This document shows, in pieces, positions 45,060-56,540 of a stretch of DNA of 64,000 nucleotides. A program made the position numbers and the translations under genes. The DNA is from Amorphophallus konjac. Its lineage: Eukaryota > Streptophyta > Magnoliopsida > Alismatales > Araceae. The stretch is from NCBI GenBank assembly GCA_022559845.1, contig CM040128.1, positions 175,762,413-175,826,412 on the forward strand, written 5' to 3'. Numbering within the stretch: the stretch's first letter is position 1; every line of letters begins with the position of its first letter. The notes beneath the pieces were generated by a model, which saw only the letters and a list, made by a program, of their open reading frames with translations, was not told the origin of the DNA and made no database searches.

Positions 45060-45860
45060 GAGTAGATTTTGCACAGACTTTGAATAGCATAAGACTAGTG
45101 TGCACAGACTCTATAACAAGACATGCACGGACGTTGGGTATGCACAAACCTTGTGTGTATGCGTGATGCAAACCATGCACGGACGTTGGGTATGCACAAA
45201 CCTTGTGTGTATGCATGATGCAAACCATGCACGGACCTTTATATGCTTATAGCAAGAACAGCACCGAGTATGCATGTGTTTCTACAAAAGTATGCACGGA
45301 CTATGAAAAGAACCACGGACTATGAAATGCAATGCACGGACCTATCCTCTCAAGGACTGAGATATGCACGGACTTTGAATTGAGAGACGCACGGACCTTT
45401 TATTGCATAAAAGAGATGTGCACAGACTTTAGTCGTGCATAAACAGACTTTGCACGGACGTTGTATAGCTCAAACGTAGGTAAAGATAGGAATGCACCGA
45501 CGTTGATCCTTTGAAACTAAATCTTGCACCGACCGTGCTACTATGAGACACAGAATAAGACGCAGAGACACAGACGTAATATGAGACGCACACTTGCACT
45601 AAGACACAGATGTGCATAAGCAACATAAGACGCAAGCACCACAGCCCTCATATGTATAAGACGCAATATGAGACGCAAAGTAAGACGGACACATAGTGTG
45701 CACTGACTTTGAATATTTACACAAAATATGCATCGAGCTTAGCAATACATATAAACCAAGTATGCACCGAGGTTTATTAACAAGCAACAAACATATGCAT
45801 CGAGTTGAACAGTGAGTGCACAGACTCTCTACATACGCAAAGGAAAATATGTGTGTGCGT
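45060..45860 (-). repeat. Array of TGCACGGACTTTG motifs in the Sire-F LTR
   Basis: About twenty-five copies of tgcacggactttg, tgcacagact or tgcaccgac(g/c)tt on the plus strand. Two longer units (acggacgttgggtatgcac) repeat at about 45124 and 45180. The unit is related to the Sire-A and Sire-B arrays through the core AGTCYRYRCA in sense orientation. Confidence 0.82.
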
Positions 45861-46007
45861 GTACCCTGTATGATGAAATGCCAGGCGTGCACTCTGATAA
45901 AGTTGTATGCAACATAACATGCAAAGACCAGATGCTCATTCAATCTTTCATGCAAACACAGTGTGACTTATAGTGTTTGCTATCATCAAAATCACAGGGG
46001 CACAACA

Positions 46008-48754
46008 ATCTCCCCCTTTTTGATGATGACAACACCACTATGAGTCACACTGGCTCAAGTCAAACTATTCTCCCCCTTTGACTTCATCAAAAAGGAACTA
46101 GTTTGAGACGAGAAATACAAACATACATGATATGATTGAATTAAAATCTCCCCCTTTGACTAAATCATTAAGGCATAGAAAAGCTATTCTCCCCTAGGAG
46201 AAAGGAATGAAATCAGTAAACACAGGGGCAGTTAAAAAATTAAGCACCAATCAAGTCTATGTCGCAGATGTATTCTCCCCTTATGAAGAATGAATGCAGT
46301 GCATGGAGAAACTGATGCTTACATGATGCAGACGGGACATGAACCAATCAAGCTAACCTCCCCCTTTGAGTAAGCAGAAGGAGTGGAATAAAAATGAGCA
46401 GCGTACCATAGGGACATTCAAAGTGAAGTAGACGTTTAGACAATTCAGATTAAGAAAGTCAGGTGAAATAGGTCACATGTGCAATCAAGAATCAGTTCAT
46501 GTCATGACCAAAGAGCATTAAGCATAGAAATTTAGGCTGGATTCTCAAAGAATAGAAGATTTTCAATAAGATACTTATTTCATAAATCTGAATAAACGGA
46601 TGGTTCAGACTCTTCCATTATAGGGGCTTATGAATTTTTATTTGAACATCATGGTTTAAATATGATGTATACACAGTTTGTCAATAAAGTTTTGTACTCA
46701 TATCTGAACATCAATGTTTCATAAAAGTGAACCAAGCCCTCATATTTATATCTTGATTAACCTCCCTTCATCTTACTCAGTCAATTTCAATGACTTCTTT
46801 AGAAATTACAATCATTAGTATTGAGGTTAAACAACATGAAGGAATTCAGATTTGGTTCCTGAGGATCAGCCATACTTCTTCAAATAATTTCAGATTTTTC
46901 TTTTTGCACAGTACAAGTTTTCATAACAAGTTTAACATGTGCAATTAAGTTCAGTACACACCTTGTAACTAGAGGATACACGTTGTTTGGACTCCAGTAT
47001 TCCTAAGCACTTAGTATGACTAACTGTCATGCTTCAGAGATAGTATTGACACCACATGACATACTTCACCTTATTTCATTGATAAGTGAGGTATATTTCT
47101 CAGTATTCAAGCCATTGCTCTTCCTGGATTTTCAATGAATTTTATTTAGCAGAGTTAATTATGGCACTTCATGACACAGTCCTCTAGACTTCATGGTCAA
47201 TGGATATGGTTTCTCAGTGACCAAAATCATTGCTCTGACAGAATTTACCCTTGGGAACATTTCAGATTCATCAGATGTTTAAAAATAATACCGATTTCAT
47301 ATAATTCAACCAAATAAAGTCATGATTTTAACATTTTCAGATTTCAGAAGATTTTACAAGATTCAACATGAAATAGTTGGTTAAAGTTTATTAAAGTTGA
47401 CTCGGATATTTTCAAGATATTCATAGCCAAGCTCAATGAATACATTAGACTTATATCAATCTGATCTTTTAAACATTCATAAATCTGTATAATAGAAGAT
47501 TCTTTAATGAATTGATCTTCAGATTTATGATCAGGGTATACGAATTGAAATCTTCTCAATTTTCTGAAATTTCAATGAGATTCGGCAACATTCAAGTTGT
47601 GAACTGCACAAGAGTTTCAAGCATATAACAAAGATGAGCACAATAATGAAGGTGTCGACATTTGACAAAGCATTTCCAAGATGATGTAGACTCACTGTGT
47701 CGACACTACCAATCAGGACAATTAATAGGTGCAGCAAAGAATGTATCAAAGGGAATCAGAGATATCTAGAGGTCCATCAGACAGATTTATTCAAGAAAGA
47801 CCAGCTCAGTAGATTCAAAATCAAATCAGAGTCAAGTTGAGATACGTGAAATGGATGATCTCAAGATAAGGATGGGAGCTTTAGTTGACTGACTGAAATA
47901 ATAAGAAACTAGATGAATAGCCAGCAGAACACAATCTTGTTATATACTCCCCCTTAATGAATGTAATCTTGTTATTTTCAATATGAGTGATGTGCAATGA
48001 ATTCTGACATAAGTGTATGCATTTGACAATATGTATGCAATGCATTGACTCCCCCTGACTTTATGCAATATTTGCAATGAAGGCTGAACATATGATTTTA
48101 TGACTCATGCTCATTCAGACTGCCCTATTATGCAATATGACCCATGGTACTAGGCGAAGAACTTGGTCTAAAGGACTATCTCACACATAGTAAGAACTTC
48201 TAGATAGATTTCACCTACCTTTTAGTAGCTTACCATTTGATATACCATAGTGGTCATGCATGACAATGCAATACCAACAGTCCTAAGTGCATCAAATTTT
48301 CAATGACTGTATGTCAAATACATGTATATGCAATTCACATATATGCATAAATATGCAAACTGAGTTCATGAGTTTCTAACCTTCTCTTTGCGCACAAACA
48401 GATGTCAAAACATTAATGCATGCAGATGAGAAATGAATTCAACATATCTTCAATGAATATGCACACATACAGCTCAAAATATGAATGTATAGACTCATGT
48501 TGCTCAATGCACTTGTTAAAGCAAATAAAAGTATGTATGCATGAGAATTTTATTTAACAACTTAAGCATGCAATGTATCAAATGAGATTTCTGCATGATT
48601 CAAATGAACAATCCTGAAGAATGCAAGAATGTTACTTGACAATTTCAGAAATGGGGTTTTCATACTAGGGTGCCTGGGTTTATTTACCCCTCTTTATTTT
48701 TCAGCTCCAAGGCACTTCTGCAAACACAGAACCTCATTTTGCAAGTTGAGATAT
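46008..48754 (-). other. Sire-F untranslated region with many polypurine tracts
   Basis: No coding frame is supported. Minus-strand tracts of AAGGGGGAG or AGGGGGAG type lie at about 46008, 46068, 46146, 46355, 47945 and 48049. The last is immediately next to the 3' LTR by the element's own direction. AT-rich elsewhere; nothing else recognised. Confidence 0.65.
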
Positions 48755-49845
48755 CTAAGAATTCTTGGGTCCTCCATGGTCAGTAGCACCTCTGAATGGT
48801 GCTCTCCACAGTTTTTGAGCATAAGAGTCATCGAATTTCATCATGAAACAGTTAGACATAGAATGTCCAAACTGACCACAGTGATTACAAGAATTCTTAC
48901 TATTTTTCATGTTCACATGAGAATTGAATTTATGTGCATGAACATGATTGTTTCTATTTTTCACATGCAAGTTTGATCTTTTTTGATTAACTAGCCAACC
49001 GTCAGTAGCCCTGTGGCCTAATTTCCCATATTCAAATCATGAAAGATTTTTTCTTTTATCAATCAAATTATTTCTAGCAGCAGCATAGAAAGTAGGAAAT
49101 TTTATAGATTTAGAATTCAATCTATTTCCCTGAGCATGCCAGCAGTTCTTGACTATATGGCCATGCTTTCCACATACAAAACACCTAATGTGCTTTCCCT
49201 TAGAACCAAAATTATTTCTTTCAAAAATATTTTTGTCAAAAGGGAAATTAACAAATTCAGAATGAAATTTCTTTCCCTGATTATGCCAACATTGAGCAGC
49301 AATGTGGCCCAATTTGCCGCAATAAAAACATTGAATGTTCCTCTTATGATTTGCATGATTTTTAGCATGAACATTCCCATCATGCAATTTTCTAGCATTG
49401 AGGTCATCATGTTTCATTAGTTTGTATTCATGCATGAGATGACCTACTCTATGACAGTAAAAACATTTAACCTTTTTGTTTTGCTTAGAAGAAGGTTTCT
49501 CATCATTGGAATTCCTAGTATGAGTTCTATCAATCTTCAGATCATCCTTATCCATAACAAAACAATCAATCATCTCATGACCAAGTTTTTCACAGTAAAA
49601 GCATTTGACGTTCTTCCTAGGGACAGAAAACATCTTGGCCTGAGATTTTTCAGCATGCAATTTGTTTCTTTTCTTTTTCAATTCTTTCTTTTTCACATTT
49701 TTATTTTGTTTTTTAGTTTTAACTGTAACAGATTTCTTTGGAGATGTCCTAGAGGTTCCAGCTACATCAGTACTTCGAACAAATGTGGTATAAAGCTGGT
49801 TCCTCATGACCCTTTTTATTTCAGAAAAATTATCGGTCTCCTCAC
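48755..49845 (-). pseudogene. gag: Sire-F gag, C-terminal half with an array of zinc knuckles
   Basis: The frame runs from the TRGAG-2 junction (49845) to TAG at 48755, with one TGA at 49037. After a lysine-rich stretch come CCHC knuckles CFYCEKLGHEMIDC (about 49605-49564), CFYCHRVGHLMHEY (about 49470, last cysteine lost), CFYCGKLGHIAAQC (about 49332), CFVCGKHGHIVKNC (about 49182) and CNHCGQFGHSMSNC (about 48892). A degenerate one sits just after 49037 (EYGKLGHRATDGW). Six knuckle positions, four intact, is far more than the single one in Sire-A. The N-terminal capsid part lies beyond TRGAG-2, outside the window. Confidence 0.85.
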
Positions 49846-51589
49846 TGTTGACACCCGTTTTTTGCCGATAAGTTGAGTCGTTCCTCTTACTCCCATTTGT
49901 TGATGCCTCGAGTTGTCCATCACCCGTTGGGGCTGTTTTCAGGCATGTTTTGGGCAAGTTCTATGGGTTGCCTCCCTCCTTGGTTAGGTCCAAGTTGATT
50001 CAGGGCTTAACGGGCCTTGGTTTTGGTTGATTGGGCTTTTCTATAAGTTTCAAGAGCCATGTACATGTACGGTTCATCCCTCGCCGCTCAATCCATGTGC
50101 GGTTGACTGTGGACCGTCCATCTATTTTGGAATATTTTGGTTAATTTTTTGAATTTCCGCCCACAAGCATTTATGGGGTCCTATTCTGGCCGTTCAACTT
50201 GATGGACGGACGGGTTGTGACCGCCCATCTCTCAGAGTCCTGCGCTTGGTTACGTTCTCAGATAATTATCCAATTAATCTATTTATCACCGACAAGGCTA
50301 GAACGGTTTATCTTTGGCCGCTCAACGTTTGAACGGTTTCATCTGAGCCGTTCATCTATGAGAGTCCAGTGGTGAAGGCTTCGGTCAGCTCGATGGATAA
50401 TTTGGATTATTTATGATTTATTTTGAATTTCCACCGACAGGGTTGGACGGCCAGAACATGGCCGCACATCCAGTTGGGCGGTCTATCGTAAGACCGTTCA
50501 TCCGTTTGATTCATGAATTTCAACAGATTTTTATCTCTTTATCCGTGGTTTTATCCCCAACTTCTCCCATCATTTTCTCCGCGGATAATCAACCATTTTA
50601 AGTGCCGTTTCGACTGGATAAAAGATAATCTGTTTATTTATGATTTTCTTTTGATTATCTTGACCTGAAAATGCCTCTAAATCCTAATTTCGAGCTAAGA
50701 CCCCGGGAGCTCTATAAATAGACCCCAAAGGTCGGCTTGAAAAGGGGGGAGATTTTGGTCGATGGCGAAGCCCTGTCGCATTTTTGAGCGACCTAGCACC
50801 AAGGAGGGAGGCTTTCCACGTCCATACAAGCCTCCGGTTCAGGGAGTAGTCCAGTTTTTTGAGTCTTTTGCGCTTGATAGTTTTGTCCACTTTTCATTGC
50901 ATGCATCACCTTTCATACTTCCTCCCCACGTTCTTCTTCATCTTCATTGCCATGCACATACCCACCTACGTTTTTGACACCCTAGGGGTTTAAAATCCCC
51001 CAGGTATCCCCCTTTCCACTTATTCATGTTCATTTCACATTATTTTGGCATTTACTGCACCATTTAGTTCTAATCTAGGTTTTTTCTTTGTGTTTTTACG
51101 TCGTTTTGCATGTCAGCAATCCCTAGCACGAGGCCCATCCCCTCTGGCCGGCTGGAGAGGGTGAAGGTTGGACCCTTTGCGACTTCTGGCTTAGTGGTCT
51201 TGAGCGGTTCCCTACAATCCGTTCAAGGAGACGTGCGGTGAAGACTGGACCGTCCTTCTTCTTCCTGCGGTCGTGCCAGACCCGTTCACCTTCTAGGAGC
51301 GCTTCATCCCGCATCTTCTGCAGCGTCCTTGAACGGTCTATCGTAACACCGTGCATGCCTTAGGCGGTTCTCCCTGAACCGTTCATCTTCCCAGCGCTGC
51401 AGGCCAGGCGAGTGTCTCTCCCTCTTTCCAAGGCACGACGTGTTCATCACGTTCGGCGCTTTGGTGGTGATCACAGGTTTTTATTTCCTCCCTTTCCTTC
51501 TGTCTTCATTCGTTTCTCATATCGGATATGGTAGAATAGACATTGGGAAGACATTGGAAGAAACGGACAGGAGGAGAAATATATCAATA
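49846..51589 (+). repeat. 5' LTR of TRGAG-2 (about 1.74 kb)
   Basis: Begins TGTTGACACCCG and ends TATATCAATA, where TRGAG-1 has TGTCAACA, so its terminal CA is altered. It shows the same CGGT...ACCG inverted motifs as TRGAG-1 (for example about 50340 and 50480) but is clearly more diverged from the TRGAG-1 LTRs than those are from each other. Confidence 0.9.
50713..50720 (+). promoter_or_regulatory. TATA box of the TRGAG-2 5' LTR
   Basis: TATAAATA in the same tctataaatagacccc setting as both TRGAG-1 LTRs. Confidence 0.65.
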
Positions 51590-52836
51590 GCCCATTTTTT
51601 GGCGATCACGGTGGGACACCTAGTGCCCATCGTGTTAGTGATTTGCTGACCCCTTCTTTCGTTGTGTTAGTCTTCTTCTTGAGGTGATTGCAGGTTGGGT
51701 TGCGTTTTCTATCTTCTGGAACGTGAACGGTTCTCCAAGAGCCGTTCATCCCCCGTGTGGCTACACGTCCACCGTCCCTCTCTGCGAACAGTGCCAATTC
51801 TCCTGCAAGCGTCCTGCCATAAACGGCTTCCTATCGACCGTCCACCCTTCCAAATGACCTATCCTTGGCCGTCCATCTTTCTGGCACAGGTACGCTTCTA
51901 GTTGGTTTGGTTGCAAGTATACAGTTTCTGGAGATACGCTCTAGGGCTTACGCGGCTGTTCACAGACCGCTCTTCCTGGTACGTTTCTCATCTCTGTTGT
52001 CCTTCATTTCCAGCATTTTCTGATTTTTACAGTTATTCTGTCGTTACTTTGTCGTTACTCCCTGGCGTATGCGGTCCACCCCAGTCCGTCTATCTTGTTG
52101 TGCGGTCCCCTACAGATCGTCCTTCTGATGCCACAGTGCACCCGAGGTATATCTATATTGTCTTTGTTCTCCTTGGTGCCATTTATTGATCTTCCCATGG
52201 TTACATGTTGTTGCTGCCTACTTGCTTTCATCCTCGCATGTTTATTTTGGTCATTGCTTGTTAGTTTCTAGGCTAGATCTTGCATGCACTCCGGTGCACA
52301 TAGGATTCATGCATTTCATTCATAGTTAGTCACATTCCTACCGAGGTACGGTTTCCTCTCGTCTCCATATTACTTGGAGCCGACTAGGGGGCCTTGCCGA
52401 GGACCTCTGTAAGCCACCGTGAGCCGTGGATTCCCACACGAACGTCGGGCAGGTTGTACCATACCACCTCCTAGCCTAGGGTCTGCATTCGTGCGAGAGA
52501 GAGTCCTTTAGAGTCTGCCAGTTCTCCATTCTCACCCTATTTAGGTACCTTGTGGTCGAGTGAATTCCCATTTTAATTAATCCACTAAGGTACTAAAAGA
52601 GAACTTATAAAAATCTTCACGCATCACTTGGAATTTGTTTGGGTAATTGGTTGATTCTTTTCTCATCTCTCTCTCCATTGTATGTTGCATAGTGTCATCA
52701 TTTGCATCTTTTTGTCAGATTAGGCTCATTAGGTATAGTTCATCTTCGTGTGTCTCCATTTAGCTGCATTTGTCTTAGGTTCATTCCCCTCCTTATATTC
52801 ATTTGAAATTCACTGTATAGAGTCTCCATTCTCCCC
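51590..52836 (+). other. TRGAG-2 leader with primer-binding-site-like sequence
   Basis: Starts gcccattttttggcgatcac, identical to TRGAG-1, and keeps the following phrase cacctagtgcccatcgtg. CGGT/ACCG hairpins continue to about 52130. No coding frame is conserved with TRGAG-1 before the gag ATG. Confidence 0.65.
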
Positions 52837-55800
52837 ATGGAGCACTTCTCCCATGTACTTTATTCTTGCACCCCTCCATCTTCTTAGCCCCGTGTGGATT
52901 CCTCTTCCCATGCGGGCCCGTCTCCTTATTCCTCCGTTGGATCATATTCTTTTAACGGGCCTTCTTATCCCGCCCGTGCTGCTGTTGGCCCAATCAATCC
53001 TCATTCCCACGTACATAATTCTTCCAGGCCCATGCATTCCCTCATTCCTGGAATGGGCTTTCCTTCTTCTCAGGTCGGATCCCCTTATCCGGCCCATCAA
53101 CATTATCTTGGTCTAAATTCATCATCCCTTGCTCAAGCTGGCCCATATCCTTCTCGGACTCTTCCTACCGAGGAAATGATCACTCAGGCCCAACGCCAGC
53201 TTGATGAATTGCAACGACAAATCAGTCCCCAAACTTCTTTGGACATCCCATTTGCATTCCGAGGTCTTCAGCTTCCACCACGTCAACGGATTTCGGCTTA
53301 TCGTCGCTATGGTGGAGTCAGTGACCCCTATGTCCATTTGAAGGATTTCTTATATGAGTCGGCCCAGTTCCAGCTTGATCAACGCTTAATGGCCTATTTA
53401 TTTGGCCTATCTTTAGAGGGCTTGGCCAAGGATTGGTTTTTTACGTTACCACAAGAGCAGATGATGAATTTTCAGGCCGTCCAAGCAAGATTCATTCGGC
53501 AATATCAAGACCAGGTCGGGCCCAGACATTCTTTGGTTGATCTGGCCCAAGAGAAGATGAAGCCCGGTGAGGAATTCTCCATGTTTGCCGACCGCTGGCG
53601 TCACCTAGCCGCGCAAGTTCCGGGGCATATTCCGGAGGGCGAGCAGATCAAGATGGTTATTTCTAATGCAACGCCCGAGCTCAGATGTATCTTAGCCCTG
53701 AACGATAACACTTCATGGCAACAACTTTATAGTCGAGCCCGCTTCATTACCCAACAACTCCTAGTTTCCTTTGACCATGAGTCCCCTCCACCTTCACCTT
53801 CCACATACCCCTTTTCTTCCCCATCCACCACGAGTGCACCCTCCACTACATATCCTTCCACGAGTCGACTGTCCGCTCCCCCACACCCCTATACCTCCAT
53901 GTGCTCCACCTTACATCCCTCCATGAGTCTACCCTCCGCTATTTCATCTCACTACACCCCTCCACCTCCGGTCAAGGAAACACTACACTCAGAGCGGGTA
54001 GATGCCGTCCATTACATTCCTACGCCCTCCAAGCCTGCACATCATTTTAGCCCTCCGCCTTCACCTACGCAATTCCCCTTACCTACGCAACCTCTGCTAC
54101 CATCCCCATTACCTTTTCATACTCCTCGGCATCCACCTTGCCCGAAGCATGCTTCTCACTCTTCATTGTCGGAATCTCTTACAGATGTTTTCAGGGTTTT
54201 GATGGCCACCCATGCGTTGCAACTCCCTCCGGTTATGCCTTGTCGACCCGCGGTCGGGAATTTGCTCTAGTTCTGTGAGTTTCATCGTCAACAGGGGCAT
54301 CTGATTGAGGACTGCCCCGAGTTCCGGGAACTCGTTTACAGTTTGGAAATAAAGAAGATGATTGATTGGGCTATCATGCGCCAAGTTATTTCAGATCTCA
54401 GCAGCAAGCAGTAACAGCAGCAAGCCATGCCGCCTAGGCAGCCGTCTCCACGTCAAGACCAGGGGCACCCTGGTGTTTCTTCAGTTGATAAGGTACCTGC
54501 TCCGTTACCCACTTCTTCCTCTATCCCATCTCCTCCACCACCTTTACCTACTTCAGCCTCTGCTCGGGCAACCTCTTTTCCGCCCTCTGTTTCCGCCACC
54601 ACACCTATTCCCAACGCCTCTCGACATGTTGAAAAGATACGCCGGAGAGCGCCATCACCCGCCACTTCCTCCACTACGCCACTACCTTCACCATCTCCAT
54701 CAACCCCATTACCCCCTTTGCCACCATCTTCTCCACCCCCATCTTCGCCGCCTCCATTGGCCACGTCTCCATCATCGCCTTCTCCATTATACCCATTGCC
54801 ATCACCACCACCGTTTTCATCACCTCCTCTCACAACGATCCCTGTTCCGTCACCTTCACAACCATCCCCGCTACCGATGCCGCTCCCTTCACCATCATCG
54901 TCCGAGCCTGGGCAAGCTACCCCTATGCCCACACCCCCACCATTGCCTTCATCTCCACCTATGCCACCATCTTCACCTTTGCCCTCTCCTAAACCTCTAC
55001 CCTCCAAACCTTTACCCCCACCAGAGCCTATCATCGCCGTTATCTCTCCACTAATAGCATTACCTTCACCCACACTTTCCAAGCCCTTTACCTCCGCTTC
55101 CCCATCTCCTTCTAACCTCCCTCTACCACTTCCCACTTTGCTGAGCAGGTACCCGCTACCTTTGGTGCCTCTCGGGTCTAGTCCCCAGGGAGATAAAGAG
55201 CCGAGCCAGGCTTTGATTATGTATTACAAGCTTCAAGATTTCATTTGCCGCATGTCGGTCCGAGTCCTGGTCCCTGGCTATTTTAAGGATAATGAACCTG
55301 CACTTTCCATGAAGAGGGTTGCTGAGAAGAGTTCTTTAGCATTGGTGCCAGTTCCTTCAGAAGCAAGGCCAGTGGCAGTCTCTTTGCTCGCCGGAGAATT
55401 CACTATTGATGTTGTTATCACCTCTCGCTTAATTGCTATTCAGTGCACTGGCCCATAAGAGTTTTCCGCCCGGATGGTGCTAACCCACACGGCCGCCAAA
55501 GGTTTAATGAGTTCAGCACTCGAGGGGCAATTGGCCGTGTCTTCTACATCTTCCAAGGACATTCTGCACGTCTTATGTAATCTTCCTCGGTTTATTGGTG
55601 AATCGGCTACGTCAACGCCGCGCATCACCCTCCCTCAGTTCCATCCTGCGCTTCTTGCAAGGGAGTTATGCTTCATGCCCAACTGCCGAGTGAAGATGCC
55701 AAAGCTCCATGTTCTAGTGCCGAATGACAAAACTCCATTGCTTCCTGATGTTCATCCCAAGGAGTTGACTGTTCTGGAATGTCCTTCTATGGTGAGCACC

Positions 55801-56540
55801 GCGCAGCTAGGGGCAACCGTCCCGATGAAGTTGCATATTCATGACCGGGTTAGGCCGTCTGCCAGGTGGGCCAGTTATTTGAGAAAACATTGCAAGACAA
55901 GAAGCCCGAAGGCCCGAGTCCGTGCCAGGCGGAATTGTTGCAAGTAGATTTCTGCCAAGAAGAGGCGGCGACATAAGTTCAAGGGCCAACAGTTGTGCAT
56001 TCGGGGGCTCACTCCACCTCCTTCTTCTGTCTCTTCATCTTTTTTCAGTCGTCTTTTCTGTTGCTGAATTCTTATCCTTGGGTGGTGTACCTTCCACCAC
56101 CTTACTATATTTCTACCATCTTCTCCTGTCCTCACCATTCTAGGTCCCGGCCTATGTCCTCCTCTTCCCCTGATCTAGGGGCCTCTTATAGTTTTTCTCC
56201 TCGGATACGTCCGGATTCCGCTTCTCATCCTTTTTCTCCGACCCTGTTGGGGATTCCTTGTGCTCGTTCCCCGACCTTGTCGGGTGATTTTTCTGATCCT
56301 TTCCTGACTTTGCCGGGTGGTTTCTATTTCTTTTCCCCGACCTTGTAGGGTGTTCATACATTTTCTTCCCCGCCTCTGGCGGGTGATCGCTACTCTTCTT
56401 CCCCGACCACGTCGAATGATCATTCTCCTTATTTCTTATCTTCACAGCTATCTTTTCATCATCTTTCTGTTCTTTCCTCCTCACCCTTTTAGGGTTCTTA
56501 CCCTTTTTCTTGCTATTTTTGAGGCTTTAGTCCGCCTTGA
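52837..56540 (+). pseudogene. gag: TRGAG-2 Gag-like polyprotein (best-preserved copy, broken)
   Basis: The ATG at 52837 is the partner of 22641. The frame holds from 52837 to about 55990, with stops TAG 52885, TAG 54268, TAA 54412, TAA 55456 and TAG 55945. The Ty3-type capsid domain lies at about 53230-53770, the variant zinc motif CEFHRQQGHLIEDC near 54275-54316, the P/S-rich linker at 54430-55140, and the unknown C-terminal domain at 55200-55940. A basic patch KKRRRHKFKG and the six 11-residue repeats follow after a frameshift near 56050. TAG 56490 and TGA 56520 precede the end at 56538-56540. At 54268, 54412, 56490 and 56520 TRGAG-1 still has CAG, CAA, CAG and CGA. Confidence 0.82.
56236..56433 (+). 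repeat. Six tandem 33-bp units in TRGAG-2
   Basis: Units start at 56236, 56269, 56302, 56335, 56368 and 56401, the same number and exact period as TRGAG-1 at 26000-26197, despite sequence differences in most units. Confidence 0.9.

Larger units (their letters stand above)
43786..46007 (-). repeat. 3' LTR of Sire-F (about 2.2 kb)
   Basis: On the minus strand it begins TGTTGTGCCCCTGTG at 46007, right after AAAAAGGGGGAGAT, and ends CACCCCAACA at 43786. It includes a motif array (45060-45860), a TATA-like box, a pyrimidine-rich leader (44560-44760) and the conserved R/U5 block (44205-44420). Confidence 0.88.
43786..49845 (-). mobile_element. Sire-F: second pol-less Sirevirus-type element (minus strand)
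   Basis: The 3' LTR (46007-43786), repeated polypurine tracts and gag (49845-48755) are in view; the rest lies beyond TRGAG-2 and the Tekay element. Gag is followed directly by untranslated DNA with purine tracts: no protease, integrase, RT or RNase H, and no env-like ORF. The left target duplication would be acctt (43781-43785). Confidence 0.83.

Noticed and set aside
54453..55136. Long glycine-rich reading frame on the minus strand (227 codons), and a similar one at 24422-24846
   Set aside because: Mirror image of the proline/serine-rich linker of the TRGAG polyprotein; codon bias of CCN/TCN forces open glycine/glutamate frames opposite. No independent motif.
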